A stretch of 64,000 bases of DNA from positions 496,001-560,000 of the forward strand of contig CAVSJO010000004.1 of assembly GCA_963728445.1 (NCBI GenBank), given 5' to 3'. This document shows positions 8,102-15,909 of this stretch, piece after piece. The translations under genes and the position numbers were made by a program. Source of the DNA: CAVSJO01 sp963728445. Lineage in GTDB: Bacteria; Gemmatimonadota; Gemmatimonadetes; Longimicrobiales; RSA9. Under the pieces are notes generated by a model. The model was given only the letters and a program-made list of their open reading frames with translations. It did no database searches and was not told the DNA's origin. Each line of letters begins with the position of its first letter. Within the stretch, counting starts at the first letter, position 1.

Positions 8102-8542
8102 TCAGTAGCCGGCCTCGTCCACGTCCGGGGCCTCGGCGAAGGACCGCAGGGCCGCGGCCGGACCGGCACAGCTCTCCATGAGGGACTTCAGCCGACGGGC
8201 GCTGGTGCGCAGGCGCCGCTCCCGCGCGGCCTCGTCCGGTGGCGGCGCCTGCTCGATCCAGCGCGGAGGAGCCGGCTGCAGGCTGGGAGCGTCATCGGCC
8301 GTCGAACCCGGCTCCACGCCGACGCCACAGTTCACGAGCTCGAACACGTACGCCGGCTCGATGCCCTCCTCCCGAGCGACGTCGTAGACCCGTTCGGCGA
8401 ACGCCCGATCGAGACCGATCTCGTCCACGGCCCATTCGAGAAGCTCCTCGTGCCTGCGCAGGGCGACCGCCTCCTCGGCGATGAGCCGGGCCCGCTCCTC
8501 GAGACACTTCACGCCCCGTTCGGGCGCGGTCCCCTCAGGCAC
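8102..8542 (-). CDS. Hypothetical 146-residue protein coupled to dnaJ
   Basis: Not recognised. It starts with GTG at 8542, overlapping the end of dnaJ by 8 bases. AAGGAGG lies six bases before the GTG, inside the dnaJ coding sequence, so the start is well supported and translation is coupled to dnaJ. Residues about 10-65 are predicted helical (EERARLIAEEAVALRRHEEL) and contain an ELVNCGVGV segment. A proline-rich linker at about 80-100 joins a second basic helix (ARERRLRTSARRLKSLM). No signal peptide or membrane segment. It is the last gene of the hrcA-dnaJ group. A co-chaperone or helper role is only a guess from position. Confidence 0.7.
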   Translation of the reverse strand: MPEGTAPERGVKCLEERARLIAEEAVALRRHEELLEWAVDEIGLDRAFAERVYDVAREEGIEPAYVFELVNCGVGVEPGSTADDAPSLQPAPPRWIEQAPPPDEAARERRLRTSARRLKSLMESCAGPAAALRSFAEAPDVDEAGY

Positions 8543-9731
8543 TGAACGCCTCCTTCACGCGGCTCCAGAAGCCTCGGCCGTCGCCGCCCTCGACGCTTTC
8601 CGGCGCCGGCGACTCGATGGCCGCGAGCTTCCGGAGCAGCTTCTCCTCCTCCTTGGCCAGCTCGGTCGGCACCCACACCACCAGCCGTACGATCTGGTCG
8701 CCCTGGCCACCGCCGCGAAGTCGGGGGAGGCCACGGCCCCGGAGCCGGAGCAGGCGCCCCGACTGCGTGCCCGCCGGAATCTTCACCCGCGCCTTCGGTC
8801 CGTGGATCGTGGGCACCTCGACCTCGGTCCCCAGAGCCGCCTGCGTGAACGTGATGGGCAGCTCGAAGACGAGGTCGGCCCCGTCCCGCGCGAAGCGGGG
8901 GTCCTCCTTCACTTCCAGCATGACGATGAGGTCGCCCCGGGGGCCGCCCCGCTCGCCGACGTTCCCCTGGCCGCGCAGGGTCAGGTAGTCGCCCGTGGAG
9001 ACTCCGGCCGGGACCTCCACGTCGATGGATTTCTGCGCCGACTCGACACCGCTGCCGTGGCAGGTCGTGCACGGATCCTGGATGGTCTCCCCCGCCCCGC
9101 CGCACGTCGGACACGCAGTGACCGTCACCATCTGGCCCAGCATCGAGCGCTGCATACGCCGCACCTCGCCGGCGCCGCCGCACGTGGAGCACGTCGTCGC
9201 ACCGGCACCCTCCCGGGCGCCCGTGCCGCCGCACGCGTTGCACGGCTCGTGGAGGCGGACCTTCAGGGTCTTGGTGACCCCCGTGGCCACCTCCTCCAGC
9301 GTGAGCGGAAGGCTCAGCCGCAGATCCGGTCCCTTCCGGGAGCGGCTACGGCCCCGGCCGCCCCCGCGACCGCCGAAAAGGTCCTCGAAGCCGAACCCAC
9401 CGGCACCGCCGAAGTCCCGCATGAAGATGTTCAGCGCGTCGGCGAAGTCGAACCCGCCGAAGCCCTGAGCGCCGAATCCCCCTGGGCCCGCACCGCCACC
9501 GCGCACGCCGGCGTGACCGAACCGGTCGTAGGCGGCCCGCTTCTCGGGGTCCTTGAGGACCTCGTACGCCTCGGTGGCTTCCTTGAAGTTCTCCTCGGCC
9601 TTCGGATCGTCGTTCCGATCCGGGTGATACTGCAGGGCCAGCCGGCGGTACGCCTTCTTGATGACGTCCGCGTCCGCGTCCCGCTCCACACCGAGAATCT
9701 CGTAATAGTCGCGCATGCGAGTCTGGCTCAC
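8535..9731 (-). CDS. dnaJ: Chaperone protein DnaJ
   Basis: Hsp40 co-chaperone that delivers substrates to DnaK and stimulates its ATPase. The J domain (residues about 6-70) has the HPD motif in LQYHPDRND. A Gly/Phe-rich linker follows (GAQGFGGFDF, GGAGGFGFEDLFGG). The zinc domain has four CxxCxGxG-type repeats (CNACGGTG, CSTCGGAG, CPTCGGAG, CTTCHGSG), then the C-terminal substrate domains. Start: GTG at 9731 has GGGAAGGG upstream; an ATG five codons later (9716) is an alternative. It lies 22 bases after hrcA. dnaK and grpE are not in the window. Confidence 0.96.
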   Translation of the reverse strand: MSQTRMRDYYEILGVERDADADVIKKAYRRLALQYHPDRNDDPKAEENFKEATEAYEVLKDPEKRAAYDRFGHAGVRGGGAGPGGFGAQGFGGFDFADALNIFMRDFGGAGGFGFEDLFGGRGGGRGRSRSRKGPDLRLSLPLTLEEVATGVTKTLKVRLHEPCNACGGTGAREGAGATTCSTCGGAGEVRRMQRSMLGQMVTVTACPTCGGAGETIQDPCTTCHGSGVESAQKSIDVEVPAGVSTGDYLTLRGQGNVGERGGPRGDLIVMLEVKEDPRFARDGADLVFELPITFTQAALGTEVEVPTIHGPKARVKIPAGTQSGRLLRLRGRGLPRLRGGGQGDQIVRLVVWVPTELAKEEEKLLRKLAAIESPAPESVEGGDGRGFWSRVKEAFSA

Positions 9732-9753
9732 CGCGTTCCCTTCCCGTCGTCCA

Positions 9754-10818
9754 TCAGTTCGTCTGGTCGCCGCCGAGGATCTCCGTGAGCAGCCGGCTCG
9801 CGGATTCCACGATGGCGATCACCTTCTCGTACGGCATCCGCGTCGGCCCGATCACGCCGATCACGCCCGAAAGCCGCCCGGTGCTGTACTCCGACGTGAT
9901 CAGCGTGAAATCCGACAGCTCCGGCTGCCCGTGCTCCGCGCCGATCGTGATCTCCAGCGGCGTGCCGGCTTCGCGCCGCCGCAATGCGCCCGCGAGGACG
10001 TCGGGCCGCTCGGTCAGCTCGATCAGGCTGCGCAGCCGCGGACCCGTCGCGAATTCCGGCTGGCTCGCCAGCACGCTGGTCCGGCCCAGATGCAGCCGAT
10101 CGCTCGTCGGCTCGCCGGCCCCGAAGAGCCCCTCCCCTTCCTGAAGGAAGATGTTCAGCAGGTCCGATGCCGAGCGGTCGTCCGACAGGTTCGCGTCCCG
10201 GAGCCGGTCCGGCAGCGTCGTGCGGATCTCCCGCAGCGTCTGCCCTGCCAGCCGCTCGTTCAGGATCATCGTCACCGCCACCAGCGTCTCGGCAGGGACG
10301 CTGACTTCCAGATCGATGTAGATGGTCCGGATCGCACCGCTCCGCAGGGTCAGGACCAGCAGCACCTTCTCCCGGGCGACCGTGAGCAGCTCCAGCTTCT
10401 CCAGGACGGCCTCGTCCAGGGCCGGATTCACCGCGAACCCGAGCTCGCCCGACAGCAGGCCCAGGGCCTGCGCCGAGCGCCGAAGCAGGCGTTCCAGCGC
10501 CGTGCCCGAGTCGCCGCCCAGCTCCTCCCGCAGCCGCTGCTCGTCCTCGGGGCTGAGTCGCACGGGCCGCATCAGCGCCTCGACGTAGTACCGGTACGCC
10601 CGGTCCGTGGGGACCCGGCCCGCCGAGGTGTGCGGATGGAAGAGGAAGCCCTTGTCCTCGAGGTCCGCCATCGTGTTCCGCACCGTGGCGGGCGAGATCC
10701 CCAAGTTGAATCGGCGCGCCACGGTACGGCTGCCCGCCGGCTCCGCCGAGTCGACGTAGCTGCGGATCACGCACTCCAGGACCCGTCGCTCACGTTCGCT
10801 GAGTGGTTCGTCTCGCAT
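9754..10818 (-). CDS. hrcA: Heat-inducible transcription repressor HrcA
   Basis: Repressor of class I heat-shock genes that binds CIRCE inverted repeats and depends on GroEL for folding. The 354-residue protein has the N-terminal winged helix (SERERRVLECVIRSYVDSAEP, then GISPATVRNTMADLED), the family motif HPHTSAGRVPTDRAYRYYV at about residues 61-79, and the C-terminal GAF-like domain ending in VIGVIGPTRMPYEKVI. It is followed by dnaJ with only 22 bases between. I could not find a CIRCE element (TTAGCACTC with its inverted copy) upstream of it. Confidence 0.95.
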   Translation of the reverse strand: MRDEPLSERERRVLECVIRSYVDSAEPAGSRTVARRFNLGISPATVRNTMADLEDKGFLFHPHTSAGRVPTDRAYRYYVEALMRPVRLSPEDEQRLREELGGDSGTALERLLRRSAQALGLLSGELGFAVNPALDEAVLEKLELLTVAREKVLLVLTLRSGAIRTIYIDLEVSVPAETLVAVTMILNERLAGQTLREIRTTLPDRLRDANLSDDRSASDLLNIFLQEGEGLFGAGEPTSDRLHLGRTSVLASQPEFATGPRLRSLIELTERPDVLAGALRRREAGTPLEITIGAEHGQPELSDFTLITSEYSTGRLSGVIGVIGPTRMPYEKVIAIVESASRLLTEILGGDQTN

Positions 10819-10849
10819 GCTCCTCGTGGTTCGGCGTCAAACCGCCCCG

Positions 10850-10879
10850 AATCTGTCGGCGCCCCCGGAGAAGCGTCAA
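10850..10879 (-). promoter_or_regulatory. Possible promoter for hrcA-dnaJ
   Basis: TTGACG and CAGATT separated by 18 bases lie in the 57-base gap before hrcA, the -35 box overlapping the end of hemW. The -35 is good (5 of 6) and the -10 weak (3 of 6). A second TTGACGC copy lies about 45 bases downstream, near the hrcA start. The match could be chance. Confidence 0.35.
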
Positions 10880-12000
10880 GCGACGTCGCCCGTGTCCGCG
10901 AGCTCGACCGCGAGACGATCCAGCAGCATCCACCCCCGGGGCGTCAGTCGCAGCCAACCGGGATCGGGCCGCGCCCACCCCTCCCGCCGCCATGCCTCGA
11001 CCAGCGCATCCGTCCCGGGCCATTCCGCCAGCGGCACGCCCTCGCGGGTGCGAAGCCCCAGCCACGCGCGCTCCAGTCGAGCCGCCTCGCCCGTGACCGT
11101 CTCCCGCCCGATCTCCGGCCGCTCCCCCCCCTCCACGCGTTGCAGGTACGCCGCCCAGTCCCGCTCGTTCCACCACCGGTACGGAGGGCGGTAGGAGTGC
11201 GCACCCGCGCCGAGCCCGAGATAGGACCGGCCGTTCCAGTACGCCGAGTTGTGCCGCGAACGCCGGCCCGGCAGAGCGAAGTTGGAGACTTCGTAGTGCT
11301 CGAAGCCCGCTCCCGCGAGTCGGTCCGCCGCGAGCAGGTACTCCGCCTCGTAGCTCTCCTCTTCCGGCATCGCCTCCCGTCCCTCCCGGACCCAGCGGCC
11401 GAGGGGCGTCGCCGACTCGGCCGTGAGGCCGTACAGGGAGACGTGCGTCGGCTCGAGGGCAAGGAGCCGGTCCAGGTCGGCGCCCCAATCGCGGCCCAAC
11501 CGCTCCGGCAGGCCGAAGATCAGGTCGAGGCTGACGTCCTCGATCCCTGCCGCCCGCGCCGCTTCGACCGCCCGGCCGGGTCCGTGGGGTCCGTGCACGC
11601 GGCCCATCCAGCGGAGCGCAGGCTCATGGAACGTCTGGGCTCCGAGGCTGACGCGCGTCACCCCGGCGTCGCGCCAGCCCAGGGCCAGTTCGCGCGTGAA
11701 CGTCTCCGGGTTCGCCTCGGCGGTCCACTCGGCGTCCGGAGCGACGCGCGCATGCCTCTCGAGGGACGCGCGCAGGCGCGCCATCGTGCCAGGCCCCAGC
11801 AGAGACGGCGTTCCGCCCCCGACGTAGACGGTCTCCAGCACCGGCTCCGTCCACCCCTCGTCCCGCAGCGCCAGCGCCAGCTCCGTCTGCGTCGCCTCCA
11901 GCCACGCGTCGACGGGCGCCTCCTGCGTCGCCGTGACCGCGAAGTCGCAGTAGCTGCAGCGCCGGAGGCAGAACGGCACGTGGATGTACAGGTGGTTCAC
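10876..12000 (-). CDS. hemW: Haem chaperone / radical SAM protein HemW
   Basis: Member of the HemN-like radical SAM family. HemW proteins act as haem chaperones and are often annotated as oxygen-independent coproporphyrinogen oxidase. The 374-residue protein begins MNHLYIHVPFCLRRCSYCDF, giving the CxxxCxxC cluster motif, followed by YVGGGTPSLL, EANPETFT and SLGAQTFHEP. It lacks the extra N-terminal Cys and sequence of true HemN. The HemN C-terminal domain (WLGLRTREGVPL) is present. It starts with GTG at 12000, overlapping the dprA stop by 4 bases (GTGA). Confidence 0.92.
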   Translation of the reverse strand: MNHLYIHVPFCLRRCSYCDFAVTATQEAPVDAWLEATQTELALALRDEGWTEPVLETVYVGGGTPSLLGPGTMARLRASLERHARVAPDAEWTAEANPETFTRELALGWRDAGVTRVSLGAQTFHEPALRWMGRVHGPHGPGRAVEAARAAGIEDVSLDLIFGLPERLGRDWGADLDRLLALEPTHVSLYGLTAESATPLGRWVREGREAMPEEESYEAEYLLAADRLAGAGFEHYEVSNFALPGRRSRHNSAYWNGRSYLGLGAGAHSYRPPYRWWNERDWAAYLQRVEGGERPEIGRETVTGEAARLERAWLGLRTREGVPLAEWPGTDALVEAWRREGWARPDPGWLRLTPRGWMLLDRLAVELADTGDVA

Positions 12001-13175
12001 GTCCGAGGTCTACCCGCCTGACCGGCAGGAGGTTCGGGCCGGACGCAGGCGAACCGCAGCCCGGGAAGCTGGCGGACGCTGCCGTCGATCTCGAGCGCCA
12101 GCAGGCGGGTCGCCGCCTCGGCCGGGGTCAGCGCCAGCTCCCGGGCGAGATCGTCGAGGTGGAGCGGCCCACCGCGCAGGAGCGTCAGGGCCGGATCGCT
12201 CTCGCCCACCGTCCCGCCCCCGGGCTCCGGCGGCGGGGCCGGGGCGAGGCGGGCGTCGATGCGCGCCGGATGGGGCGATCGCTCTCCTCGCACGCCGTTC
12301 ATCACGTCCAGGATGTCCCGCACGCACGTGACCGGCCCCGCCCCCTCGAGGAGGAGGTTGTTCGTCCCTTCGCTCGTGGGTCGACCGATTGGACCCGGTA
12401 CGGCGAAGACCTCCCGGCCCAGGTCGATGGCGTGCCGGACCGTGATCATGGCCCCGCTCTTGTGCGGCGCCTCGACGACCACCACTCCGCGGGCCAGACA
12501 GGCCACGATGCGGTTGCGCATGGGGAAGTGGAAGCCCATCCCTGGCGTGCCGGGATCGAACTCCGTGACCAGCAGACCTTCCTCTGAAATGCGCTGCTGC
12601 AGTCGCTCGTTCTCCGGTGGGCACGGCACGTCGACGCCGCTCGCCAGCACGGCGATCGTCGACGTCCCGCCGACCGAGAGCGCGCCCTCGTGGGCCCGTG
12701 CGTCGATGCCCCGGGCGAGCCCGCTCACGACGACGACGCCTGCCCGCGCCAGCCCCGCGGCCAGTGCATGGGCGGCGTCCGCGCCGTACTCCGTGCACCG
12801 CCGGGACCCCACGATCGCGACGGCGGTCGGATCCAGCAGCTCCCGTCGGCCACGCAGGTACAGCAGCCGGGGCGGGTCGCGGAGCTGCTCGAGGACGGGA
12901 GGGTACCTCGGAGCGCCCCGGACCACGACGGCGACGTCGGACCGCTCCAGCCACGCCAGCGACCTCTCGGCCCGGTCGACGTGCCGCCGCGCATGCCGCT
13001 CGCGGGCTGCCGCCCTTCCCAGCTCCTCGTCGCTGGCGGCCTCCAGCGCCCGCCCGGCGCTGCCCCACCGGGCGAGCAGCCGGTCCAGTCGGATCGGTCC
13101 GATCGCGGGCAGCGCCCGCAGCCTCAGCAGCGCCAGCATCTCGTCCCGGGGGACGGGCAGTCTGCCTTCCGTCAC
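11997..13175 (-). CDS. dprA: DNA processing protein DprA (Smf)
   Basis: Loads RecA onto incoming single-stranded DNA during natural transformation. The 392-residue product has an N-terminal helical SAM-like part. The Rossmann-fold core carries AIVGSRRCTEYGADAA, VSGLARGIDARAHEGAL, and a PMRNRIVACLARGVVVVEA segment. A C-terminal winged-helix region (LHLDDLARELALTPAEAATRLL) closes it. The start is taken as GTG at 13175 because it makes a GTGA overlap with the obgE stop; a GTG three codons earlier is possible. Its presence alone does not prove competence; no com or pil genes are in the window. Confidence 0.93.
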   Translation of the reverse strand: MTEGRLPVPRDEMLALLRLRALPAIGPIRLDRLLARWGSAGRALEAASDEELGRAAARERHARRHVDRAERSLAWLERSDVAVVVRGAPRYPPVLEQLRDPPRLLYLRGRRELLDPTAVAIVGSRRCTEYGADAAHALAAGLARAGVVVVSGLARGIDARAHEGALSVGGTSTIAVLASGVDVPCPPENERLQQRISEEGLLVTEFDPGTPGMGFHFPMRNRIVACLARGVVVVEAPHKSGAMITVRHAIDLGREVFAVPGPIGRPTSEGTNNLLLEGAGPVTCVRDILDVMNGVRGERSPHPARIDARLAPAPPPEPGGGTVGESDPALTLLRGGPLHLDDLARELALTPAEAATRLLALEIDGSVRQLPGLRFACVRPEPPAGQAGRPRT

Positions 13176-14212
13176 GGATGCCACGGCTCCGGCTCGTCGA
13201 CGTCCGCGGCCTCCGCCGCCGCGGCCGCCCGGCGCTCCTTCTGCACACGGCCCCACAGCGCCTCGGCGAGCTGGTCCAGGCCCTTCCGGCTCACGGAGGA
13301 TACCGCGAACACGGCCCAAGCGTCCGGCGCCTCGACCGTCGGCGGCTCGTCATCCGGCCCGAGGAGGTCCGTCTTGGTGAGCACCACGCAGTGCGGCTTA
13401 CCCGCGAGCGCTTCGGAGTGCGAACGGAGCTCTTCGCGGAGAAGTCCGTATTCCGCCTGCGGATCCTCCGCGTCGACGGGGATCAGGTACGCGAGCGTGC
13501 GCGTCCTCTCAATGTGTCGGAGGAAGCGAAGGCCGAGCCCCTTCCCTTCGTGGGCTCCCTCGATGATGCCGGGAATGTCGGCGATAACGAACGTGCGCGA
13601 GTCCGAGAGCTGCACGACGCCGAGGTTCGGCACGAGCGTCGTGAACGGGTACGCTGCGACCTTCGGCCGCGCCGCCGACAGGGCCGACAGCAGCGTCGAC
13701 TTCCCGGCGTTCGGCTGGCCCACGAGACCCACGTCCGCGAAGAGCTTCAGCTCCAGGGCCAGGAGCCGCTTCTCTCCCTCTTCCCCGGGCTCCCACTCGG
13801 TCGGTGAACGGTGCGTCGGGGTTGCGAACGCCGCATTTCCACGCCCGCCACGCCCACCTCGGGCGACCATCAGCTCCTGGCCGTCCTCCGTGAGCTCTCC
13901 CATCAGCTCGCTGCTGGCCGCGTCACGGACCACGGTGCCGACGGGAACCTTCAGGTACAGGTCGGCACCGTCCCGTCCCGTCCGGTCCTTTCCCATCCCG
14001 TGCTGCCCCCGCTCGGCGCGGTACGCTCGCTTGTAGCTGTAGTCCAGGAGCGTCTCGATCTGGGCGTCGGCGCGGACCACGACATGTCCGCCCCGGCCGC
14101 CGTCGCCGCCCGACGGCCCGCCCCGGGGGACGAACGCCTCCCGACGGAACGCTTCCGCTCCGGACCCGCCGGTCCCCGCCTCGACCTCGATCTCCACGCT
14201 GTCGACGAACAT
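13172..14212 (-). CDS. obgE: GTPase Obg/CgtA
   Basis: Essential ribosome-associated GTPase involved in large-subunit maturation and stress control. The 346-residue protein has the glycine-rich Obg fold at residues 1-158 (GGSGAEAFRREAFVPRGGP, GGDGGRGGHVVVRAD). The G domain follows with G1 GLVGQPNAGKST, G3 DIPGIIEGA and G4 LTKTD. The optional C-terminal OCT domain is missing, as in many species; the tail is short, Ala-rich and acidic. It overlaps dprA by 4 bases. Confidence 0.96.
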   Translation of the reverse strand: MFVDSVEIEVEAGTGGSGAEAFRREAFVPRGGPSGGDGGRGGHVVVRADAQIETLLDYSYKRAYRAERGQHGMGKDRTGRDGADLYLKVPVGTVVRDAASSELMGELTEDGQELMVARGGRGGRGNAAFATPTHRSPTEWEPGEEGEKRLLALELKLFADVGLVGQPNAGKSTLLSALSAARPKVAAYPFTTLVPNLGVVQLSDSRTFVIADIPGIIEGAHEGKGLGLRFLRHIERTRTLAYLIPVDAEDPQAEYGLLREELRSHSEALAGKPHCVVLTKTDLLGPDDEPPTVEAPDAWAVFAVSSVSRKGLDQLAEALWGRVQKERRAAAAAEAADVDEPEPWHP

Positions 14213-14254
14213 CGATCCTCTCGCTTCCCGTATCTCTGGCGTCCGTGTCTTCGC

Positions 14255-14869
14255 TCACCCACTGCGCCCACGCACCGCGGACCATGTTTCCTCGACCCGC
14301 GCCCGCTGCTCCTCGGCCATGCCCTCCGCAAGACGACGGACTGTCGCCTCCAGCTCCCCGGCGTCCACGCCCGCGTTCAGCGCACCCCGCAGATGCGAAT
14401 AGAGCTGCGGCGCGGCGTCCTGCCCCGCGAGCAGCGCCACCGTGAACAGCTCCCGCACCTCCAGCGGTGCGCCGGGCCGCCCCAGCACCTTCCCGTACCC
14501 CTCCGTCACCATCCAGCGCTCCATATCCGGATGGAGCGACGCCACGTTCCGCCGCAGGCGCTCGTACTGCCCGCCGTAGATGCGCTCGCAGACCGCCGCG
14601 CCTCTGCGCCGCCACAGCTCCGGATCGTCGGCGACCGGGTCCGGCGCCGTACGTCCGCTCTCCTGCCGCCACGCGGCGATGGCGTTGAGCGCGGCCGGAT
14701 AGCCCGCGAACAGGTAGCTCTGCAGCAGCAGCTCCTCGACCTGCTCCGCCTTCAGCGCTCCCGCGCCCACAAGGCTCGCGACCCTGCGGATGCACCCGTC
14801 GCGCCCCGCGGCGTCCCCCCTGCCGATGGCGAGCCCGAGGTCGAGAAGCGCAGCGAGCCCCTCCGTCAT
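14255..14869 (-). CDS. Carboxymuconolactone decarboxylase / AhpD-like protein
   Basis: A 204-residue all-helical protein with the CMD-like core: YGGQYERLRRNVASLHP, TEGYGKVLGRPG, LEVRELFTVALLAGQDA and YSHLRGALNAGV. In AhpD-type members a CxxC does redox work. Here the equivalent positions carry no CxxC, which suggests it is not a peroxidase partner. The start at 14869 has GGAGG six bases upstream; the upstream in-frame extension is arginine-rich and not homologous. Substrate unknown. It sits between obgE and the EamA permease in the same direction. Confidence 0.75.
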   Translation of the reverse strand: MTEGLAALLDLGLAIGRGDAAGRDGCIRRVASLVGAGALKAEQVEELLLQSYLFAGYPAALNAIAAWRQESGRTAPDPVADDPELWRRRGAAVCERIYGGQYERLRRNVASLHPDMERWMVTEGYGKVLGRPGAPLEVRELFTVALLAGQDAAPQLYSHLRGALNAGVDAGELEATVRRLAEGMAEEQRARVEETWSAVRGRSG

Positions 14870-14909
14870 CCGTGCCTCCGTCGTTCGCGCTCCGCCCCCC
14901 CAGCGACGA

Positions 14910-15839
14910 TCACCCTTCGATCTCCGGAATGCCATGGCTGTTCGCGTCCGCGCTCTCACGTTTTCGGACACCGATCGCGATGCCGACGAGCGTGATGGCG
15001 CCTCCCACCAGCGTCTGCGCCGGCGGCGTCTCGCCGATCCGCGGGAGTGCCCACGCCAGCAGCGTCGCGCCCACCGCCTCCGCGAGGACGGCGAGATTCG
15101 CCACGTACGCAGGGATGAAGCGGAGCGCGTAGTTCACGCCCGTGTGCCCCAGCATCATCGGCCCCGCCGCCAGAAGCACGAAGACGAGCCAGTCGCTCGC
15201 CGCGTAGCCGGTGAGCGGCGTCGACGTGCCGAGCGCCGCCGCCACCAGGGCGACGGCCGCCACGCCGTAGACCACGCCCGTGTACGCCCACAGCCCCAGA
15301 CGGGGTCGCAGCGAGCGTCCGATCACGAAGTAGCCCGAGCCGAACACGGCGCCCGCCACCGCCAGGGCGTCGCCCAGCGCCGGATTCGGGCCCCGGCCGA
15401 AGTCGCCCGCGCCGATGACGACCGCCCCTGCCACGGCCAGCCCGATCCCCACCCACTGCCGCCGGTCTGGCCGTTCGCGGAGCGTGACGGCCGACAGCAG
15501 CGCAACGAAGATCGGCTGCGTGGAAACGAGCACGACGGAGCTCGCGACGCTCGTATAGGCGAGGGACGTGATCCAGCTCCAGAAGTGCGCGGCGAGGAGA
15601 ACGCCCGCGATGCCCGTGCGCACCACGTCCGCTCGCCCCAGACGCGCGGCCGGCGCGCCGCGGCGCGAGAGCAGGAGGGCGGCGGCGACGATGCCGACGG
15701 AAATGACCAGCCGCCAGCTCGCAATGGCGAGCGGCGGCGCGTCCGTGAATCGGACCAGCGGCCCCGCGAAGCTCATCGCGACGACGGCGGTGAACAGCGC
15801 GAGGCCCGGCGGAATCAGTGGCCGGGAGCGATCGTGCAT
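14910..15839 (-). CDS. EamA/DMT-family membrane transporter
   Basis: A 309-residue inner-membrane protein with about ten hydrophobic segments arranged as two repeats of five, the EamA (drug/metabolite transporter) pattern. Visible features are FAGPLVRFTDAPPLAIASWR in the first repeat, HFWSWITSLAYTSVASSVVL at the usual conserved site, and LGHTGVNYALRFIPAYVANL in the second repeat. Substrates of this family range from amino acids to nucleotide sugars and cannot be read from sequence. It lies downstream of ctpA with a 70-base gap that holds a GC hairpin. Confidence 0.85.
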   Translation of the reverse strand: MHDRSRPLIPPGLALFTAVVAMSFAGPLVRFTDAPPLAIASWRLVISVGIVAAALLLSRRGAPAARLGRADVVRTGIAGVLLAAHFWSWITSLAYTSVASSVVLVSTQPIFVALLSAVTLRERPDRRQWVGIGLAVAGAVVIGAGDFGRGPNPALGDALAVAGAVFGSGYFVIGRSLRPRLGLWAYTGVVYGVAAVALVAAALGTSTPLTGYAASDWLVFVLLAAGPMMLGHTGVNYALRFIPAYVANLAVLAEAVGATLLAWALPRIGETPPAQTLVGGAITLVGIAIGVRKRESADANSHGIPEIEG

Positions 15840-15882
15840 GCGGCGGGGTCCGGGGCGTGAGGACGGCGACGTCGCCCCCGGG

Positions 15883-15900
15883 GCTCCGGCGGACCGGAGC
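15883..15900 (-). terminator. GC hairpin after ctpA, no T-tract
   Basis: A 7-bp perfect stem (GCTCCGG/CCGGAGC) with a four-base loop lies ten bases past the ctpA stop, before the EamA gene. It lacks a T-run, so termination is uncertain. Confidence 0.35.
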
Positions 15901-15909
15901 TCCGTCGGC

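Noticed and set aside
10819..10875. CIRCE operator before hrcA
   Set aside because: No TTAGCACTC half-site or inverted copy was found; only TTGACGC is repeated directly.
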